Source: Vibrio agarivorans
GTDB lineage: Bacteria; Pseudomonadota; Gammaproteobacteria; Enterobacterales; Vibrionaceae
DNA: 64,000 bases
Assembly: GCF_030409635.1 (NCBI RefSeq)
Contig: NZ_JAUFQF010000001.1
Coordinates: 806,001 to 870,000 of the forward strand
Direction: 5' to 3'
Positions 63,220 through 64,000 of the stretch are shown here, one piece after another (the first letter of the stretch is position 1; the number at the start of each line of letters is the position of its first letter). The position numbers were made by a program, and so were the translations under genes. The notes under the pieces were generated by a model. The model saw only the letters and a program-made list of their open reading frames with translations. It ran no database searches and had not been told where the DNA came from.

Positions 63220-64000
63220 TTACAGCTCGATTTCATAGTCAAACACAACTCGTTGCCCGGCTTCTTTAGACGGAGCGTCTTGAATCGTGATAGCGTTATG
63301 ACCGATGTCGTCCAACTGTTGATTTAACGTTTCTCTAAGCTTGCTAACCACACCATCATGCGATTTATAGCCAATTAAGTTATCCAACTCGTATGGATCC
63401 GCTTGTAGGTCGTACAAGAAGTCATCGACATAAGTATCAGACTCAACTTGCTTAACACTGTATTTCCATCGAGTTGTTCGAATGCATCGACCGACATGTG
63501 ACTCACTGATTTCGACGTAAGCATGATTTCTCACGTTTTGGTCGCGTTTCTCTACAAGAGGAAGCAACGACTGACCGGACATATCAGATGGAACCTCAAT
63601 GCCACAGGCATCCAAAAGTGTTGGTGCAACATCCACTAAGCTGACCGGGTTTTCGAATCGACCACCACGGTTAAACTGACCACCTGCCATTACCATTGGA
63701 ATCTTGATTGATGCATCGTGGCATGAGCGCTTATATTCACCATTGCGCGTTTTGAAGTGACAGCCATGATCAGAGGTGAAGATCACGATAGTGTCATCTA
63801 ATAGATTTAGACTTTTTAGCACGTCCTTTAAGCGGCCATAAGCTTCATCAATTCGCTTCACCATGCCGTAGTAACCTGGTAGGTGAGAAGCACTAGTGCC
63901 CCCAAGCGCTTTGAGATCAGGCGGAGTCCAATTGTCTAGGTAACGCTCGCTATAACCTGTTGGTGCTGGGAAGTCATCACGATGATTTTGCATATGAGGC
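63220..64000 (-). CDS. Type I sulfatase, C-terminal part (cut by window edge)
   Basis: At least 260 residues; the reading frame stays open to base 64000, so the N-terminus with the formylglycine motif lies outside. TSDHGCHFKTRNGEYKRSCHD and QNHRDDFPAP match the cytoplasmic sulfatase of the rha operon (35407-36780), including LDACGIEVPSDMSGQSL against its LKAAGIKVPNYMQGQPL. They are clearly paralogs. It is therefore probably cytoplasmic too, and in one operon with the symporter and GH78. Confidence 0.9.
   Translation of the reverse strand, partial: PHMQNHRDDFPAPTGYSERYLDNWTPPDLKALGGTSASHLPGYYGMVKRIDEAYGRLKDVLKSLNLLDDTIVIFTSDHGCHFKTRNGEYKRSCHDASIKIPMVMAGGQFNRGGRFENPVSLVDVAPTLLDACGIEVPSDMSGQSLLPLVEKRDQNVRNHAYVEISESHVGRCIRTTRWKYSVKQVESDTYVDDFLYDLQADPYELDNLIGYKSHDGVVSKLRETLNQQLDDIGHNAITIQDAPSKEAGQRVVFDYEIEL

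Noticed and set aside
1..64000. CRISPR arrays, tRNA or rRNA genes and phage integration sites
   Set aside because: I saw no regularly spaced repeats, no cloverleaf-like sequences and no integrase gene while reading.

Overview
The window reads as a chromosomal accessory region of a marine gammaproteobacterium, most likely a Vibrio or close relative. This is inferred from the gene styles: KdgM-type porins, YidK-type sodium symporters, a pdu-like microcompartment, and IS630, IS903-group and ISAs1 insertion sequences. It looks like a nearly complete system for eating sulfated, rhamnose- and uronate-rich green-algal polysaccharide (ulvan), joined to a bacterial microcompartment (BMC) that ferments the rhamnose carbons through 1,2-propanediol.

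Layout. 1-2178: tail of a DEDDh exonuclease, then an IS630 relic broken by an IS903-group element. 2858-6668 (+): sodium symporter, PL5/PL38-like lyase and KdgM porin. 7041-8617 (+): kdgK and eda. 8692-9801 (-): a membrane acyltransferase. 9945-24877 (-): a 15-gene BMC operon with a B12-independent glycyl-radical diol dehydratase, its activase, PduA/B/U/T/N-type shell proteins, a long-tailed BMC-H protein, PduL, M, P, Q and S, a propionate/acetate kinase, FucO and a diol/glycerol channel. 25430-26311 (+): a PocR-AraC regulator divergent from the operon. 26355-27577: a decayed ISAs1 copy. 27801-29306 (+): a PL24-like lyase. 29384-32388 (-): an SDR reductase, a second FucO and a TauE/SafE exporter. 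32539-35097 (+): Crp-like regulator, two DUF202 proteins and an anaerobic sulfatase maturase. 35407-40617 (-): rhaB-rhaA-rhaD-rhaM followed by a cytoplasmic sulfatase. 41160-46488 (-): GH39, MelB-type symporter and sodium symporter. 46933-50987 (+): AraC regulator, GH88 and a PL25 ulvan lyase. 51834-52709 (+): a PL28-like lyase. 52860-64000 (-): two exported sulfatases, KdgM porin, GH43, GH78, sodium symporter and a sulfatase cut by the right edge.

How it fits together (inference from families and layout). Secreted lyases cut ulvan. KdgM porins admit small unsaturated oligomers, which exported sulfatases and GH39 trim in the periplasm. Sodium symporters and the MelB-type carrier import the products. 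GH88, GH78, GH43 and cytoplasmic sulfatases finish the breakdown inside the cell. Unsaturated uronate goes through the SDR reductase, KdgK and Eda to pyruvate and glyceraldehyde-3-phosphate. Rhamnose goes through RhaM, RhaA, RhaB and RhaD to DHAP and lactaldehyde. FucO reduces lactaldehyde to 1,2-propanediol, and the BMC turns that into propanol, propionate and ATP. The sulfatase maturase installs formylglycine without oxygen, which matches the oxygen-sensitive glycyl-radical enzyme: the whole route appears built for anaerobic or microaerobic growth. I saw no tRNA, rRNA, CRISPR array or TonB-dependent/SusCD transporter.
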